In this document: one piece after another, positions 1-7,875 of the stretch | How positions within the stretch are numbered: position 1 is the first letter of the stretch | Layout: each line of letters starts with the position of its first letter | From: Megalopta genalis | Lineage: Eukaryota > Arthropoda > Insecta > Hymenoptera > Halictidae | Assembly: GCF_051020955.1 (NCBI RefSeq) | Contig: NW_027476111.1 | Location: forward strand, 186,001 to 250,000 | Length of the DNA: 64,000 bases | Reading direction: 5' to 3' | The notes under the pieces: model-generated | Databases searched by the model: none | Told to the model about the DNA's origin: nothing | What the model saw: the letters and a program-made list of their open reading frames with translations, nothing else | Position numbers and translations under genes: made by a program

Positions 1-979
1 GACCCCGGCCATCTCCTCCGGCGCGACCTCAAGATCCGGGGACCACTCATGTTCCTCTGGCTCAGGGACAGGCCGGGACGCCTCCCCGCTAACGGGGAAT
101 AAAGCGCCCACGACCCGCCCGAGCAGCCCCGGATCCAGGCTCTCCGACACGGGCGGCGCCCAGGGACGCAATCGTCCCAATGCCATCTTGTATGGGCGCC
201 CCCACGGATCTCGGTTTAGAGAGCCGAGGAGATCGCGCAAGGCCTGGTCCTTCGCTCGCCTGATGGCCAGCTGCAGGGCGACCACCTTCTCCCGATATCG
301 CCCGTACAGCTGGGCAGCCAGAACGTCGTCCGTACGTCGTCGTCGACGGGCGCGAGCGTACTGGCGTCGCGCGCGGACGCACTCGGTGCGTAACTCCGCT
401 ATCGCGCGCGACCACCAGTACACCGCCTTCCTCGGGAAGACCCTGGCCCGGGGCATGGCTACGTCGCAAATGGACGTCATTGCGCCACGGAACCAATGGG
501 CCTCCCCATTCCCGTCGACTGGCCCGGCCGGTGTTGCTGGCCAGGCCACGACGCGGGCCGCCGCCATCAGAGCGTCCTGGTCGAGGCGCTTCAGCGCCCA
601 CCGCGGCTGAGGCGAACCTTCATCGGCGGGGCGACGACGGGGTGTCGATGGTGGGGCGGCGGAGAGGTCGAGAACTATGTATCTGTGGTCAGACAACGTC
701 TCGACCCCTTCCGCCACCCTCCACCCCGTAATACGGCGCGCGGCCTGGGGCGTTGCCCACGAAAGGTCAACGATGGACCCCCCGTTATGCCGCACGCACG
801 TATGGACCGAGCCCGTGTTCAGGAGACGGAGCTCCAGTCCCGCCGCCCAATCCAGCACCTCCCGGCCCCTCGAATCAGTCCCGGGGGAACCCCAAGCCGT
901 GGCCTTGGCATTAAAGTCCCCCAGGACCAGCACCGGACGGGGATGGCAGCGGGAGACGCATCTCCCTACCCCGTCCAGA
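1..979 (-). mobile_element. E0: partial, 5'-truncated SART-like element
   Basis: Only part of ORF2 of this copy is in the window; its 3' part lies beyond base 1. It aligns to E1 positions 3467-4445 with the same offset at both ends, so there is no net indel. Similarity stops at base 979 and the 11-bp repeat begins at once, so the 5' half of the element (5'UTR, ORF1 and the first ~104 codons of ORF2) was never inserted. Such 5' truncation is usual when target-primed reverse transcription ends early. Confidence 0.9.
1..979 (-). pseudogene. E0 ORF2 fragment (end of endonuclease, linker, start of RT region)
   Basis: The fragment matches ORF2 residues ~105 to ~431 of the intact copies. It keeps the endonuclease motifs GDFNAKATAWGS and SDHR but has lost the N-terminal AEPH motif with the catalytic glutamate, so it cannot make a working endonuclease. 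There is no start codon at the truncated end, which joins repeat DNA directly. The reverse transcriptase part lies off the window and could still be intact. No net frameshift against E1 is seen. Confidence 0.85.
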
Positions 980-1071
980 AACCTTGACATAACCTTGACA
1001 TAACCTTGACATAACCTTGACATAACCTTGACATAACCTTGACATAACCTTGACATAACCTTGACATAACC
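980..1071. repeat. 11-bp telomere-like tandem repeat, 8 full units
   Basis: Eight identical copies of ACCTTGACATA (sense strand TTATGTCAAGG) run from 981 to 1068, followed by ACC and the poly(T) of E1. This is the longest uninterrupted block of the repeat in the window. The unit resembles long variant insect telomere motifs, with TT at one end and a G run at the other. Telomeric identity is inferred from this and from its use as the only insertion target. Confidence 0.85.
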
Positions 1072-1094
1072 TTTTTTTTTTTTTTTTTTTTTTT
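1072..1094 (-). other. E1 poly(A) tail (T23 on plus strand)
   Basis: An uninterrupted run of 23 T on the plus strand separates the 3'UTR end (sense CACGTAAAAT) from the repeat. It is the copied poly(A) tail that primed on the nicked C-rich strand ending ...ATAACC(TT). Confidence 0.9.
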
Positions 1095-1230
1095 ATTTTA
1101 CGTGGAGGAAATCTGCTCGCCAGACACCCCCGCCCCGCCCGGGGGAGCGGGACGAGAGTAGTGTGGGGATCGACCCACTAAAACCTCCACGGCGACCTGA
1201 GGACGCAGGACCGATCGCTGGCGATTTAAC

Positions 1231-1275
1231 GGGGGAGCCACGGGAACTCTTGAAGAACACTACCGCGGCTCCCCC
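1231..1275 (-). other. 3'UTR hairpin with 9-bp arms
   Basis: GGGGGAGCC (1231-1239) and GGCTCCCCC (1267-1275) are perfect inverted repeats around a 27-nt loop. The same arms recur in the 3'UTRs of the other copies I compared. RNA recognition or stability is a possible role; none is shown. Confidence 0.6.
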
Positions 1276-1558
1276 TCGCCTGGCCGGCCATCAGGATGGT
1301 AACGATGGCGGGCCGCGTCCCGGGGGGAAATAAAATAAATCCTCCCCCCTAAAATCCATTTAAATCCGGCGGCGCGAGGGGTCGCACCCCGCACCGCCCC
1401 GACACGGCGACCGCGCGATAAGTGACCAGGGCCCCCGCCCTGATCACAGCGGCCGCCAGGGGGACGACGAGTATGTTGGAGGAGGACTACAATTAGTCCT
1501 CGCCTCCTTCAGGCGAATCGCCATCCCCCACTCACAACAGGGCAGGTCCTCCTCTGTT

Positions 1559-1610
1559 GGCGGGCGGCGGGCAATGAAACCAGCATGTACTGGTACACCC
1601 GCCGCCCGCC
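1559..1610 (-). other. Long GC hairpin just after ORF2 stop
   Basis: GGCGGGCGGCGGG (1559-1571) pairs perfectly with CCCGCCGCCCGCC (1598-1610). Inside the loop, ACCAG (1579-1583) pairs with CTGGT (1590-1594), leaving a 6-nt apex. In sense the stem starts a few nt after the ORF2 stop at 1616-1618. The arms are kept in every copy with this region, while the apex varies (CATGTA, CATATT, CATGTT, CTTGTT), as expected for a selected RNA structure. Confidence 0.7.
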
Positions 1611-1615
1611 TACTC

Positions 1616-4600
1616 TCAGCTGCCCGGGGTTTCTCGGCGTGGGCGCGCACGCCGTCCCCGGGCACGTCGGGCGGGATCAGTTAGCTCCCGATCCCGCTCG
1701 GCAGCCTCCTTCCGCGACATAACCTCCTCGCAGAAAGAGATTGCTGCCGCCCACTTCCCCGGGCTCTCCAGCATGGCCCCAACTAGGCCGGAGAGTGCGA
1801 GGTCGTGGCCGACTTCCCGTTTTAGGACTCGGCGCAGCGCTGAAAAGGCGGGACATTCCTCCAGCGTGTGCTGCGCCGAGTCTTCCTCCGCGCCACAATG
1901 GTGGCACACCGTCGTCGCTTCCCGCCCGATGCGACACAGGTAGACACCGAAGCAGCCATGCCCGGTGAACACCTGCGTCGCTCGGTAGGAGAGCCTGCCA
2001 TGCCGTCTCTCCCGCCACGAGGTGAAATGCGGCAGGAGAGCCCCGGGGACGCGCTCGCCGGCGTGGGAGCAAAGCTCGGCACGCCATCTGGCGAGCGCTA
2101 GTCGCCGGGCCTGGAGCTCGAAGCCCTCGACCATCTCTCGCTCCGGCAGGGCCCCTCGAGCACGGCTGGCGATGCTTGTGCGCCTATAAACATAGGCGCG
2201 CACCGCCGCCTGAAGCTCGAAGGGAAGTTCTCCCGCCAGAGCAAGCGCCGCCACGGTAGACGTGGTGCGGTAACCTCTTATAAGGCGGATGGCCATCCGC
2301 CTCTGCAGCCGGCGCAAGAACAGCGTGTTGCGCCGGCTGGTCATCACGTACGGCGCCCATATTGGGGCACCGTATAAGGCCATAGACCGCACCACGCCCA
2401 GGTATAGGCGGCGCACCAAATCTCCCGGTCCCCCGAGGTTGGGCAGCAGGCGGCCCAAAGAGGCCGCCGCCTTTTCGACTCGGGGGACGAGACGGTCGAG
2501 ATGCGCATCGAAGCTCCAGCGGCTGTCGAGGATCAGTCCGAGATATTTCAACTCGGACTTCACCTCTACGCAGGCTTCTCCAACCCGGACCCACGATCTG
2601 GCCGGTGGCCGAGACCGAGGCCGTCCGTGGAACCAGACAGCCTCGGCCTTCTCCGGGGCTATTTTCAGCCCCAGATCGCGGATCCTCGCAACGACGGCTG
2701 CCACCGCAACCTCTGCTCGTCGGATGGTCCTCTCGAAGGTACTCCCGACGGCGACCACCAACGTGTCGTCCGCGTAGCAGACGAGGGTGGCACCGTCGGG
2801 CAGGGAGGCCTTCTCCAGGACCGCGTTGTAACCCAGGTCCCACAGGAGCGGTCCTAAAACGGACCCCTGCGGGACCCCGCGGTCCACTTCCCTCCGTATC
2901 ATCCCGCACCGGCCCGGGTATTCAACCCACCTGTCCCGCAGGTAGGCCCCAATCACCCGCCTCAGATAGGGAGGCACCTGGTGATCGACGAGGGCCTTCC
3001 TGATGGCGGACCAGGGCAGGGTGTTGAACGCATTGACGATGTCAATGGACACCGCCAAGCACACACCGCCCCTTGCCACGGCATTGTCCGACAGGGACTT
3101 GAGACGGTTGATAGCGTCGACCGTCGATCGCCCCTCCCGGAAGCCAAACTGGCAGTCCGCCAGATCGGGGCCGTCGCGGGACAGGTGCCTGGAGAGGCGG
3201 GCAACAATGATCTTCTCGAAGATCTTGCCCGCCTCATCCAGGAGACAAATGGGCCGGTACGCGGAGGGAGAATCCCCCGGCCTCCCATCCTTCCTCAAGA
3301 GGACCATCCGACTTTCTCTCCATAGGTCGGGGAACGTCCCCGACCTCAGGAGCCCAGAGTAGAGGCTCCTCAGCCTCTCCCCCAGGACGCTCGCGGCGAG
3401 CAACCAGACCCGGCCGGGGATACCGTCCGGCCCCGGGGCGGTATTCTTGCCCCGGAGCCATTTGACGACCCCGGCCATCTCCTCCGGCGCGACCTCAAGA
3501 TCCGGGGACCACTCATGTTCCTCTGGCTCAGGGACGGGCCGGGACGCCTCCCCGCTAACGGGGAATAAAGCGTCCACGACCCGCCCGAGCAGCCCCGGAT
3601 CCAGGATCTCCGTCACGGGGGGCGCCCAGGGACGTAATCGTCCCAATGCCATCTTGTATGGGCGCCCCCACGGATCTCGGTTCAGAGAGCCGAGGAGATC
3701 GCGCCAGGCCTGGTCCTTCGCTCGCCTGATGGCCAGCTGCAGGGCGACCACCTTCTCCCGATATCGCCCGTACAGTTGGGCAGCCAGCACGTCGTCCCTA
3801 CGTCGACGTCGACGGGCGCGAGCGTACTGGCGTCGCGCTCGGACGCACTCGGTGCGTAATTCCGCTATCGCGCGCGACCACCAGTACACCGCCTTCCTCG
3901 GGAAGACCCTGGCCCGTGGCATGGCGACGTCGCAAACCGACGTCATTGCGCCCTGGAACCAATGGGCCTCCCCATTCCCGTCGACTGGCCCGGTCGGTGT
4001 TGCTGGCCAGGCCACGACGTGGGCTGCCGCCATCAGAGCGTCCTGGTCGAGGCGCTTCAGCGCCCACCGCGGTCGAGGCGAACTTTCATCGGCGGGGCGA
4101 CGACGGAGTGTCGACGGTGGGGCGGCGGAGAGGTCGAGAACTATGTATCTGTGGTCAGACAACGTCTCGACCCCTTCCGCCACCCTCCACCCCGTAATAC
4201 GGCGCGCGGCCGCGGGCGTTGCCCACGAAAGGTCAACGATGGACCCCCCGTTATGCCGCACGCACGTGTGGACCGAGCCCGTGTTCAGGAGACGGAGCTC
4301 CAGTCCCGCCGCCCAATCAAGCACCTCCCGGCCCCTCGAGTCAGTCCCGGGGGAACCCCAAGCCGTGGCCTTGGCATTGAAGTCCCCCAGGACCAGCACC
4401 GGACGGGGATGGCAGCGGGAGACGCATCTCCCTACCCCGTCCAGATACTGCTCAAACTCCTCGAGGGACCACCTTGGAGGTGCGTATATCGCCACAACCG
4501 CGGTGCCGCCCCAATCGACGGCCACGTATCCCAGGCCGCGCTCGATAAGCGAGCACGGCGGGGACCCCGGCCTCCCAGCCCAAATAATCGCGGCGGAGCC

Positions 4601-4759
4601 AATCGAGTCCCCCATCCAGTGTGGATGTTTGGGGACCCTGTGCGGCTCCGCCACGACTGCCAAACCGGCACCCCGCTCGGCCATGCATTGAAACAGGAGA
4701 TCCTGCGCTCTGGCCGAGCAGTTGAGGTTAACTTGTATTATCGGGCCCGGGGGCCCCAT
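1616..4759 (-). CDS. E1 ORF2: APE endonuclease / reverse transcriptase, 1047 aa
   Basis: This enzyme nicks the target repeat and copies the element RNA from the nick. The N-terminal APE-type endonuclease shows AEPH (37-40, catalytic Glu38), GDFNAKATAWGS (125-136) and SDHR (201-204). The RT follows: APGPDGIPGR (441-450), SAYRPICLLDEAGKIFEKII, QFGFREGRSTVDAI (537-550), motif A SIDIVNAFN (571-579, Asp573), motif B GVPQGSVLGP, motif C YADD (662-665) and LKYLGLILD. A CX2CX8HX4C finger lies at 952-969. No RNase H was recognised, as in R1-type elements. The start ATG overlaps the ORF1 stop by one base (TAATG), so it is probably translated by re-initiation. Copy-specific: six arginines before DD near 315-322. 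Confidence 0.95.
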   Translation of the reverse strand: MGPPGPIIQVNLNCSARAQDLLFQCMAERGAGLAVVAEPHRVPKHPHWMGDSIGSAAIIWAGRPGSPPCSLIERGLGYVAVDWGGTAVVAIYAPPRWSLEEFEQYLDGVGRCVSRCHPRPVLVLGDFNAKATAWGSPGTDSRGREVLDWAAGLELRLLNTGSVHTCVRHNGGSIVDLSWATPAAARRITGWRVAEGVETLSDHRYIVLDLSAAPPSTLRRRPADESSPRPRWALKRLDQDALMAAAHVVAWPATPTGPVDGNGEAHWFQGAMTSVCDVAMPRARVFPRKAVYWWSRAIAELRTECVRARRQYARARRRRRRDDVLAAQLYGRYREKVVALQLAIRRAKDQAWRDLLGSLNRDPWGRPYKMALGRLRPWAPPVTEILDPGLLGRVVDALFPVSGEASRPVPEPEEHEWSPDLEVAPEEMAGVVKWLRGKNTAPGPDGIPGRVWLLAASVLGERLRSLYSGLLRSGTFPDLWRESRMVLLRKDGRPGDSPSAYRPICLLDEAGKIFEKIIVARLSRHLSRDGPDLADCQFGFREGRSTVDAINRLKSLSDNAVARGGVCLAVSIDIVNAFNTLPWSAIRKALVDHQVPPYLRRVIGAYLRDRWVEYPGRCGMIRREVDRGVPQGSVLGPLLWDLGYNAVLEKASLPDGATLVCYADDTLVVAVGSTFERTIRRAEVAVAAVVARIRDLGLKIAPEKAEAVWFHGRPRSRPPARSWVRVGEACVEVKSELKYLGLILDSRWSFDAHLDRLVPRVEKAAASLGRLLPNLGGPGDLVRRLYLGVVRSMALYGAPIWAPYVMTSRRNTLFLRRLQRRMAIRLIRGYRTTSTVAALALAGELPFELQAAVRAYVYRRTSIASRARGALPEREMVEGFELQARRLALARWRAELCSHAGERVPGALLPHFTSWRERRHGRLSYRATQVFTGHGCFGVYLCRIGREATTVCHHCGAEEDSAQHTLEECPAFSALRRVLKREVGHDLALSGLVGAMLESPGKWAAAISFCEEVMSRKEAAERDRELTDPARRARGRRARPRRETPGS

Positions 4760-6948
4760 TACACAGCCGTGTCCATCGCCGTCACGGCCGCGGATGCGGT
4801 GGCGTCTGGGACTTTAGTGGCCCCATCCGCCCCCGCGGGCGCGGCGGTAGCATCAGGCGATGCTACCTTTTCGTTGCTGGCCACGGTGGTTGCTGCCTTG
4901 GCCATCGTGGTTTCCTTCCCTTTTTTATTGAATCTGGCAGACGACCTTTGGCCGCCTACCTTGCCTCGCCTCGCACTGGCAGGACACGCCCGGCCGCCGA
5001 GGCGGTGACCAGACGGCCTGCCCGCGCCCGCACAAAGCGGACAATTGGGCGAGGCCGTACAGGCTGCCACCTTGTGGTCACGACTGCCGCATCTATAACA
5101 GCAGTCGGACCTATCCTCGGCAGAGGTGCACCGCTGACTGGTGTGGCCAACACCAAGGCAACGGTAACACTGCAGAGGCCGGGCACTCAGGGCCTCCACG
5201 GCTGCCTGGGTCCAGCCGACAGTTATCCGGCCCGCGACAGCAACCTTGCGAGCGGCTGCGGCAGGACATCGGACCCAGAGGGTGCCCAATCCCGTGGGGG
5301 AAGACCGGATTTCGCCGGTATTGATGTCCCCCTCGCTGCACCCGCCCACGCGGGCAACAGCCGCAGCGACCTCCGCCGGCGTGGTCGAATCGACCAGGCC
5401 GCGCACCCTAAGGTCAGCTTTTTTGACCGGACGCGCGACCTTTACGCCGGTGCCTGCCAGTGCTTCCGCCACTTTTGTGGCGAGGACGGTGGCCTTGGCG
5501 GCCCCATCGGTCCCAGGGACCTCCAAAATTAAACCCCCAGTCACCGCCCTTCGCGGCCTCAGCGAGGCGATGCCAATTTCTGCCAGGTCCACCTTGGACC
5601 TGGCAGTGGCCATCGCCTGCGCGTAAGTAATGTCCACGCCAGACGGAACCGTTATGGTAACCGCTGCTGTGCGTGGCGGTCGAGGAGGCAGGGGTGTCTT
5701 CCTGGGGGTCGCCGGGACCTCCCGTCCTTTTCTATTCGCGGCCGCAGTGGCCTTGGCAGACGCCTTTTTGGCCTTCCGGCCAACCACCTGGGTCCACGCC
5801 TCCTGGGGTGGAGGCGCGGCAGAGGGTAGCGCCGATTCTGCTCGAGGTCGAGCGGGCCCCGTCTGGGCCGCTATAGCCGCCCCAGCTTTCCCACCTTTCT
5901 TCTTCTTCTTCGCCCTGCGCCCCACCTTGTCCGAAGACTGTGAGGGGACGGACGGCCCAGGGGCCACCGATCGCAGGGCCGAGTCCGTTCGTGGCGCGAG
6001 CTCCCTCCTGAATGACGCCAATTTGGCGTCTATCAGGGCGCCTATTTGCGCCAGAAAATCTGCGGGCGCAGCCGCAGGTGGTGGCGAGGACTTTTCTTGC
6101 CCGGAGCGATGCCAATCCCGGGCGCCGACGAACGGCGGCGATACTGAGCCCTCTCCCGGGCGTGGCGGCGGAGGCATTGCGGCAGCAGCCGTTCTCGCCT
6201 CCACCACCTGCCGGAGCCGGGCCACCTCCGCCTGCAGCTCCGTCATTTGCCCCCTGAGGACGGCATTCTCGGCCTCCAGGACACGCGTGGCGTCGGTAGC
6301 CGACCTCACTGCCAGCTCGGACACCCCCACCCTGCCGTTTAAGGCGGCCACCCTCAGGGCGCGGGCCAAGTTGCCCTTCAGCCCCTTTGACACGCCGGAG
6401 ATCCTGGCCACCTCATCCAGGCTCTCCAATATAGCGGCCGCGACATCCCGCGTCGGACGGTTGCGGAAATTTTCCGCGATATCCGTCTCGTCCGGGAGCG
6501 GGACGCTCGACCGCGATGGTCTCGGCACGGGGGCACCCGGGTCGAATATCGCCGCCACCTCCCTTGCCTCGGCCTCCAACTGCGAGGCCTCGGCCAGCCT
6601 AAGTTTGGCCTCTGCGAGGCCAACATATTCGCCGGTCGTCGGCGGCCGTCCTCTCTTCCTCGCCGACGAAGAGCCCGGGACACTCTGCGATGAGTGGTGG
6701 GAGGAGACAGAGAAATCTGACTCCTCCCCGTCATCGCATTCACCAAGGCCCGCTGCGGTCCTCTTTTTACCGCGTGTTGCAGAATGCCTCCGCGACACCG
6801 GCTCTGCACATCTTTTGAGGCGCACGATAGGCCCGCGCACCTCCACCTCACGCTCGTTTCCCCCCTCCCCGGTTATTTGTTTAAAAGAATCCATAATTGG
6901 TCCCACGAGTGTGGTCGGAAAGAAGGTCGCCCCGGGCAGAGCCGCCAT
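4759..6948 (-). CDS. E1 ORF1: Gag-like RNA-binding protein, 729 aa
   Basis: The protein should bind the element RNA, form particles and guide them to the target. Three zinc knuckles lie near the C-terminus: CYRCLGVGHTSQRC (594-607), CYRCGSRDHKVAAC (617-630) and a longer CX2CX8HX6C (636-655). Before them is the domain usual in R1-type ORF1s (about 430-590). Residues 225-254 (LEAENAVLRGQMTELQAEVA) look like a short coiled coil. KRGRPP (98-103) resembles an AT-hook, and a lysine run (347-351) could be a nuclear signal. An in-frame TAG four codons upstream (6961-6963) fixes the start, which has G at -3 and +4. The region of about 255-410 is low-complexity and varies between copies. Confidence 0.93.
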   Translation of the reverse strand: MAALPGATFFPTTLVGPIMDSFKQITGEGGNEREVEVRGPIVRLKRCAEPVSRRHSATRGKKRTAAGLGECDDGEESDFSVSSHHSSQSVPGSSSARKRGRPPTTGEYVGLAEAKLRLAEASQLEAEAREVAAIFDPGAPVPRPSRSSVPLPDETDIAENFRNRPTRDVAAAILESLDEVARISGVSKGLKGNLARALRVAALNGRVGVSELAVRSATDATRVLEAENAVLRGQMTELQAEVARLRQVVEARTAAAAMPPPPRPGEGSVSPPFVGARDWHRSGQEKSSPPPAAAPADFLAQIGALIDAKLASFRRELAPRTDSALRSVAPGPSVPSQSSDKVGRRAKKKKKGGKAGAAIAAQTGPARPRAESALPSAAPPPQEAWTQVVGRKAKKASAKATAAANRKGREVPATPRKTPLPPRPPRTAAVTITVPSGVDITYAQAMATARSKVDLAEIGIASLRPRRAVTGGLILEVPGTDGAAKATVLATKVAEALAGTGVKVARPVKKADLRVRGLVDSTTPAEVAAAVARVGGCSEGDINTGEIRSSPTGLGTLWVRCPAAAARKVAVAGRITVGWTQAAVEALSARPLQCYRCLGVGHTSQRCTSAEDRSDCCYRCGSRDHKVAACTASPNCPLCAGAGRPSGHRLGGRACPASARRGKVGGQRSSARFNKKGKETTMAKAATTVASNEKVASPDATAAPAGADGATKVPDATASAAVTAMDTAV

Positions 6949-7318
6949 ACCCGGGGAAGGCTAATACACCCGGGGGTCGCCAGGTACCCCGGGGTTGTCC
7001 GCTAAAGATTGGTGCACCCACCAACCATAGCTGGCGCTTACTCCAGCTACACCCTCATCACCGCGCAACACTGCTTGGGGCTAGGGATTTTTTAGAGAGG
7101 TTGTCATCCTCGCGGCCCGGCCGGTTAAGGCAAGACCCCCGTTCCTGTAAAACATGACCACAGGTTTACGGTATGTGTCCGACTTTAGTTGGCCCCTCAC
7201 CTCAAGCCACTCCGGCATGGTAGAACCTGCCAGGGAATAAATTCCCCGCCGGCACAGCCTTGAGGATCATTAGGGCACCAAGCCCCCCCACCACGACAAG
7301 GTAGCGGACACGGGGGGG
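6949..7318 (-). other. E1 5'UTR, 370 nt
   Basis: No gene is seen. In the RNA three small hairpins are possible: CCCGGGG...CCCCGGG around 6970-6993, TTGGTG...CACCAA (7009-7024) and TAGCTGG...CCAGCTA (7028-7049). Several short upstream AUGs occur. The 5' end is seven C residues. Non-LTR 5'UTRs normally carry an internal promoter, but no core promoter motif could be named with confidence. Confidence 0.75.
7028..7049 (-). other. 5'UTR hairpin, 7-bp stem
   Basis: TAGCTGG (7028-7034) and CCAGCTA (7043-7049) flank an 8-nt loop, next to a second stem TTGGTG/CACCAA (7009-7024). Both recur in the other full-length copies; E2 loses one terminal pair of the first stem. Confidence 0.5.
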
Positions 7319-7332
7319 ACCTTGACATAACC
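7319..7332. repeat. Telomere-like linker E1/E2, one unit plus ACC
   Basis: ACCTTGACATA plus ACC lies between the C7 end of E1 and the T run of E2. It is one base shorter than the 15-nt linkers elsewhere because one A next to the G7 run is missing. Confidence 0.85.
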
Positions 7333-7353
7333 TTTTTTTTTTTTTTTTTTTTT

Positions 7354-7875
7354 AATTTTACGTGGAGGAAATCTGCTCGCCAGACACCCCCGCCCCGCCC
7401 GGGGGAGCGGGACGAGGGTAGTGTGGGGTTTGACCCACTAAAACCTCCACGGCGACCTGAGGACGCAGTACCGATCGCTGGCGATTCAACGGGGGAGCCA
7501 CGGGAACTCTTGAAGAACACTACCGCGGCTCCCCCTTGCCTGGCCGGCCATCAAGATGGTAACGATGGCCGGCCGCGTCCCGGGGGGAAATAAAATAAAT
7601 CCTCCCCCCTAAAATCCATTTAAATTCGGCGGCGCGAGGGGTCGCACCTCGCACCGCCCCGACACGCCGACCGCGCGATAGGTGACCAGGGCCCCCGCCC
7701 TGATCACAGCGGCCGCCAGGGGGACGACGAGTATGCTGGAGGAGGATCACAATTAGCCCTCGCCTCCCTCAGGCGACTCGCCATCCCCCACTCACAACAG
7801 GGGAGGTCCTCCTCTGTTGGCGGGCGGCGGGCAATGAAACCAGCATGTACTGGTATACCCGCCGCCCGCCTACTC
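7354..7875 (-). other. E2 3'UTR, 522 nt
   Basis: It holds no supported ORF. The 10-bp inverted repeat GGCCGGCCAT (7542-7551) / ATGGCCGGCC (7565-7574) is perfect here, with a 13-nt loop. The 13-bp stem after the ORF2 stop is at 7819-7870. The AT patch is the longer AAATAAAATAAA form. Confidence 0.75.
7542..7574 (-). other. 3'UTR hairpin with 10-bp arms
   Basis: The arms GGCCGGCCAT and ATGGCCGGCC are perfect inverted repeats. They are also perfect in most other copies; E1 and E5 each carry one mismatch. It is a candidate RT-recognition element. Confidence 0.6.

Larger units (their letters stand above)
1095..1615 (-). other. E1 3'UTR, 521 nt, structured
   Basis: No ORF is supported here. The stretch holds three inverted repeats able to fold in the RNA: 1231-1275 (9-bp arms), 1282-1314 (10-bp arms with one mismatch in this copy) and 1559-1610 (13-bp arms). 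An AT-rich patch (AAATAAAATAAA) lies between G6 and C6 runs near 1325-1350. In SART1 the 3'UTR is needed for recognition by the element's own RT, so these folds are candidates for that role. Confidence 0.8.
1072..7318 (-). mobile_element. E1: full-length SART-like telomeric non-LTR retrotransposon
   Basis: In sense direction the copy has a C7 5' end (7312-7318), a 370-nt 5'UTR, ORF1, ORF2, a 521-nt 3'UTR and an A23 tail (T run 1072-1094). Both ends abut the 11-bp repeat. Two ORFs, an APE endonuclease, an R1-type RT and no LTRs place it in the R1 clade. The G-strand repeat (GGTTATG) follows the tail, the side I recall for SART rather than TRAS elements of silkworm. A tree of the RT domain would settle SART versus TRAS versus a separate lineage. 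Confidence 0.93.

Noticed and set aside
980..1071. CRISPR array or microsatellite
   Set aside because: The units are directly adjacent with no spacers, so not CRISPR. A plain microsatellite does not explain why every element in 64 kb uses it in one phase, though a satellite-specific element cannot be excluded.
3447..5008. Plus-strand ORFs opposite the ORF2 endonuclease region
   Set aside because: Same reason: antisense of GC-rich coding DNA, start and end differ between copies.
5630..6964. Long plus-strand ORF (about 445 codons) antisense to ORF1, repeated in most copies
   Set aside because: It is the mirror of a GC-rich coding strand with few stops in the opposite frame; it has no recognisable domain, its start varies and it is shorter or broken in E3, E4 and E11. 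No promoter or independent conservation seen.
6949..7318. tRNA or snRNA gene or a named core promoter in the 5'UTR
   Set aside because: Small stems exist, but no cloverleaf, A/B box pair or clear initiator/downstream element could be identified by eye.
7319..7332. Canonical insect TTAGG/CCTAA repeats
   Set aside because: No tandem CCTAA or TTAGG was seen at any junction; the linkers are only the 11-bp motif.
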